Shown: piece after piece, positions 5,574-5,651 of the stretch
Position numbering within the stretch: the first letter of the stretch is position 1
Layout of the letters: every line of letters starts with the position of its first letter
Assembly: GCA_009918225.1 (NCBI GenBank)
Contig: RGEP01000123.1
Coordinates: 1-5,651 of the forward strand
Length of the DNA stretch: 5,651 nucleotides
Direction of reading: 5' to 3'
Source of the DNA: Betaproteobacteria bacterium
Lineage (GTDB): Bacteria; Pseudomonadota; Gammaproteobacteria; Burkholderiales; Burkholderiaceae_C
The notes under the pieces: model-generated
What the model was told of the DNA's origin: nothing
Databases searched by the model: none
What the model saw: only the letters and a program-made list of their open reading frames with translations
Program-made: the position numbers and the translations under genes

Positions 5574-5651
5574 ATGCCCGCGTACCTGATCGTTGACACC
5601 GACCTGACCGCACCCGAACGCTACGAAGACTACAAGCGCCAGGCCAAGCCA
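5574..5651 (+). CDS. DUF1330 family protein, 5' part only
   Basis: The first 26 codons of a gene running off the right edge. The peptide MPAYLIVDTDLTAPERYEDY followed by KRQAKP matches the start of DUF1330 proteins, small (about 95 residues) cytoplasmic dimeric alpha+beta-barrel proteins of unknown function: first strand AYLIVDTD, then PERYEDYKRQAKP opening the first helix. The start has a good ribosome binding site (GAGGA, 7 bases upstream). It is divergent from tadE and probably unrelated to pilus work. Catalytic or binding residues lie beyond the window. Confidence 0.8.
   Translation, partial: MPAYLIVDTDLTAPERYEDYKRQAKP

Overview
The window is GC-rich and comes from a Gram-negative bacterium, because it encodes an outer-membrane secretin and TonB-type domains. 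Codon use, the TadE/TadG pair, a DUF1330 gene and the tandem-TonB fragment suggest Burkholderiales (Betaproteobacteria) or Xanthomonadales. That placement is inference; no rRNA or strict marker gene is present.

Layout. (1) 73-2361, minus strand: a polysaccharide-lyase-like secreted protein, then a secretin whose GTG start overlaps the lyase stop by 4 bases. The lyase signal peptide and ribosome binding site lie at 2361, one frame away from the lyase body, so the gene is frameshifted or carries a one-base sequence error. (2) 2438-2997, plus strand: two juxtaposed gene remnants, a tandem TonB C-terminal-domain fragment without a proper start, then a short fragment resembling the tail of a phage 3TM-type holin. 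(3) 3144-3476, plus strand: an intact small protein with a dimeric alpha+beta-barrel-like pattern. (4) 3477-3738: non-coding space between convergent genes, holding one long composite hairpin. (5) 3739-5286, minus strand: a tadE-tadG two-gene unit for Flp/Tad pilus minor components. (6) 5287-5573: divergent intergenic region with short repeats. (7) 5574 to the right edge, plus strand: the start of a DUF1330 gene.

How they fit together. TadE, TadG and a secretin belong to envelope machines that assemble pili or secrete proteins. A lyase translationally coupled to a secretin, close to minor pilins, could be a small surface or matrix-remodelling module: a lyase that crosses the inner membrane by Sec, plus its own outer-membrane channel. 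This is the most interesting possibility here, but it rests on gene order and the lyase may be broken. The two minus-strand blocks are separated by plus-strand remnants, so the tad pair and the lyase-secretin pair need not be one operon. No ATPase, platform protein, prepilin peptidase or major pilin is in the window.
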